Shown: positions 61,059-64,000 of the stretch, one piece after another
Layout of the letters: each line of letters starts with the position of its first letter
Numbering within the stretch: position 1 is the first letter of the stretch
Source of the DNA: Lactifluus volemus
Taxonomy: Eukaryota > Basidiomycota > Agaricomycetes > Russulales > Russulaceae
Length of the DNA stretch: 64,000 nucleotides
NCBI GenBank assembly: GCA_022376515.1
Contig: WTXI01000045.1
Span: 186,001-250,000 of the forward strand
Direction: 5' to 3'
The notes under the pieces: generated by a model
Database searches by the model: none
Told to the model about the DNA's origin: nothing
What the model saw: only the letters and a program-made list of their open reading frames with translations
Program-made: the position numbers and the translations under genes

Positions 61059-63333
61059 TTTTTTTTTTTAAAGTCTACATTTATATTCCGCAACATGTGG
61101 CTATGTCAAAGACGTAGTCCCCGGGGTGGGATAGTAAAGGCAGCCGAGGAAGTAAGGAGGGTAGTGCTGTACTCAACGTTTTCGTGGTTGTGTGGTGGGG
61201 GAAGTGTATAGTAGGGTTTACAAGTACACTAATTAGCATATACTCCGGCAGGGGGATCTGTCCCGGGTCCCAGACTTGCCTCGGGAGCATGCAGGCGCGG
61301 GTCGATTTGATGAACAGGCTCACAGCCTTTCCTCCTTGGGCCGTGCTCAGTAGGATGGAGAGTGAGAGGTCGCGATCTACTGGCTGGACGATGACGCGAC
61401 GGGCGTCATCGTAAACTGGGCAGGCCGCGATGACGTGTTCGACGGTTTGCATGGGTGCCCTGCAGGGGCAGCTCGTGGGGAGGTCTGGGCGGAATTTGGC
61501 CGTGTACGACCCGATGAAGGCATGGCCCGTAATGAGCCTGACGAGGGTGGAGAAGACCGCCCTCTCGTGTCCCTTCGATCCTTGGATTACTGGCAGGATT
61601 TGGCCATTCGGTGGTGTGGGGAGGGCAATGTAAGTCTGAGAGTGGTTGTTGTTGTTCAGCCAGCGGTTGGCCCATGTGTCGATTGCTGAGGCTTTGGCTT
61701 CGCGACGTTGATAGCTGATGGTGTGCGGTTCATGGTGGTTGGGCGGGAGCGGCCGCGGCCACGCGGGGCAATCTTGTTTGTAAGGTGCTTGGCACGAACG
61801 AAGCCGTGTAGCGAGCGGTCTTGTGGTGCCTGGATTTTGAGGTTGCTGTTTAAGGAAAGGAGAATGTCAGCCTTCTGTCTGAACGAGAGAGAAGGGTTGG
61901 CCTAGGTGAGGGCCAGGCTTGGTTATGTTGGAGATGGCAGTGGAGTCAGGGGAGATGAGGACGAGGTGGGTAGTAGGGAGAATAGTAAGGATAAGTTGGG
62001 CGAGTGAGATACCGGTGTCAAGGGCTGCGAACTCGGTGTCGAGCGCCACAACCGTAAGCCCTAGGAGGCGCTCGGAGTGGCGGATTTCTCTGTCGTTGGC
62101 GCAGGCCACGGCAGCCACGATACCGATAGGGTGTTGTCTTCTCTGTCGGCATTAGTGAGGGCACCTCGGCAGAAGATCGCCATGTCACTGGGGGCCATTT
62201 TCGGCATTGAGGGAGGTAACCCAGCGTTTTTGGTCTTCTCCATGGCGGACTTGGGGGGCCTGGGTGAGTCGGTCATCTCATCCGCGCAGGTTCCACGGCG
62301 CGAGGGCATGCGGGAGAAGGCGGTGACAGCTAGATCTGTTAGGTGAGAGCGGGCAGGGCAGTTACGGGCAGGGAGGCATGGGAGCGGGAGGTCTACTTCT
62401 GTGGCGCTGCTCCAGTCACGGCCTAGGCATTTGAGGAGTTGGCTGCTGCATGGGAGGTGGTATAATCTGAGGGCAGAGTTATTTATCAGCAATTCAACAC
62501 AGATGTCAATGGGATAGATAGCCATGAGTTGGTGTAATGGCTCACATGGGGCTATTCTGAAGGCACCAGATACGATGCAAATGACCTCGTTTGAGAAGGC
62601 CTACTTGGCCCTTGTACCAGAGCTGCACACCGTAAGTGAGTACCGGGAGGCATATGGCATTGTATGCCAGGCGCCACCTGGCAAAGTCGAGACCTCTGAC
62701 TGAGTTTCCGAGGAGTTGGAGTGACTTGAGAGTGGACTTGACACGTGTTGACAACAATGGAAATGTGTTGCTTCCACTGGAGTTTGAAATCGATGTAGAA
62801 GCCTAGATAGCGGACCCAGTTAGTAGCATCAATTCTATAATAGGTGAGTCGGGCGTACAGCCAGTGAGCGGGGACGGGCGAAATAAATGAGCTCGGTTTT
62901 TTCGGGCTCGATACCAAGTCCCGATCGCATGAGCCATTCTTCCCACTCGGTGTAGGGCCTGTAGGCCGAGCGGAGGGGGTGGCTGACGGAGTCGTATGAT
63001 GCGCCACACGCAAAGATAAGGCCATCGTCCACATACATGGAGAGGCTCTAGTTGTTCTACTGGTGCATTTTGAGGAGGGGGTAGGTGTAGATGATGGAGA
63101 GGACCGGAGAGATGGGGGACCCTTGCGGGGCGCCAACCATGATGGGGTCGGAGACGAAGCCGTTGAAGCGGAGTTTGACAGAGCGATCTAATAGAAAGGA
63201 CCTGAGCCATGAGGTCAGTTCGAGGGGGAAGCCTAGTGACTGGAAGACATGGATAAGTCGGCTGTGGTTAATGTTATCAAAGAGGAGGGCTACACAGACT
63301 AGCCTGAGGTTGTTGCCCGTTGGGAACGCCTCA
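61059..63333 (-). mobile_element. LINE fragment D (5'-truncated, broken)
   Basis: Fourth copy with the same boundaries. YVDD is intact (about 63020-63035). The GAPQGSPISPVLS block sits in a neighbouring frame because of small deletions. RNase H-like region (TEFAALDTGISLAQLILTILPT) and C-terminal EHVIAACPVYDD are recognisable. Inactive. Confidence 0.86.
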
Positions 63334-64000
63334 CGTGGTAAGTTAAGTTATTTTGGTAACCCTGGTAAGCCGGGCCGGACCTGTCCCTGCCCATTTGCCG
63401 TGCTATCTCACCCGTCCCAGTGCTGACAGGCCATTTCGATGATCGTTTCTCCTCTGTGTGCCAGACTCGGAGTCTACGCTAGGCTATAGACATATGTCCC
63501 CAACAGGAGATGATGTCAAGAACGATATCCTGGGTGCGATGTCCTATTAGTGTGTGGTTCACCTCAACGCCATTTCTTCTTTCATGCTTTCTCTTCTAGA
63601 TGCGGACAATGCTCCTTTGGCGTGCTCTGGGTATACAGTACTCAAATGTGCGCAGTTCGTAGCATTGACTGGAATCTGGAGCAGGAGTAGGTACTGTATG
63701 TGCTCTTAAGTGTGGTGCGTTCCGCTTTTTCCTTCCATGTTATTAGTATTGACTAGTTGCGCTGGGCCCACGTAGGTGTACTAGTAATACTAGGATGTGA
63801 GAATCGCGTTGCGGGACATTTTAGACGAGAGAAGGATGCAGGAGCTCAGACCTGAAACAAAATTGCGATCCTTTCATTCTTTCGGACCTCCGGGTGTTCA
63901 ACGATGTTTTGATTTCGAAAATTCACCATTACCTCGGCTGATGTCCTGCACACCATCCTCGACTTCAAGTCACGCGTACTTTTGTCCATGCTTCTTCCAT
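63334..64000. repeat. Upstream block of the next array unit (cut by window edge)
   Basis: Matches 17411-18080 and 53479-54115 closely. By analogy another copy of the gene should begin roughly 650-700 bases beyond the window. Confidence 0.6.

Noticed and set aside
1..64000. tRNA, rRNA or other structured RNA genes
   Set aside because: No cloverleaf with A/B boxes or rRNA-like stretch was noticed on reading either strand. No covariance search could be run.

Overview
The window is nuclear DNA of a filamentous fungus, most likely a mushroom-forming basidiomycete (Agaricomycetes). Pointers to this are genes split by many introns of about 47-61 nt, Goodbye-NACHT-ankyrin STAND proteins (fungal NLR-like receptors) of the kind amplified in that class, a Ty3/gypsy element, and RNase H-bearing LINE remnants. 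The species cannot be named from the sequence alone.

The backbone is a plus-strand tandem array of one gene family, each unit about 9.3-10 kb. A unit consists of a 10-exon Goodbye-NACHT-ankyrin gene, a conserved non-coding downstream block, a minus-strand 5'-truncated LINE fragment and a conserved upstream block. Reading the exons by splice signals and by frame, genes 1 (153-4835), 4 (44742-49438) and 5 (54762-59464) are open throughout, at about 1394, 1399 and 1403 residues. Gene 2 (18736-23399) has a single-base deletion in the ankyrin region. Gene 3 (28085-32755) has many frameshifts. The middle (34.2-43.5 kb) holds an older, more diverged subfamily without the LINE fragment: an ankyrin-only fragment (34254-35666) and a pseudogene that has lost its whole ankyrin domain (38374-41118).

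Mobile DNA: a Ty3/gypsy element (6486-15436) with identical 145-bp LTRs and a Gag-Pol overlap carrying a canonical slippery heptamer is inserted in the first LINE fragment. Its pol is split by a 3004-bp terminal-inverted-repeat element (10221-13224) that carries a captured piece of a WD40 gene. A separate plus-strand LINE 3' end with poly(A) tail and a 16-bp target duplication sits at 42568-43529.

Working together: the proteins are expected to be signalling ATPases, with the ankyrin stack sensing a ligand, NACHT switching, and Goodbye as N-terminal effector or adaptor. The copies are nearly identical except at the ankyrin positions that form the ligand-facing surface (repeat positions 2, 3, 5, 10, 13, 14, 16). 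The array therefore looks like a recognition repertoire being diversified by tandem duplication.
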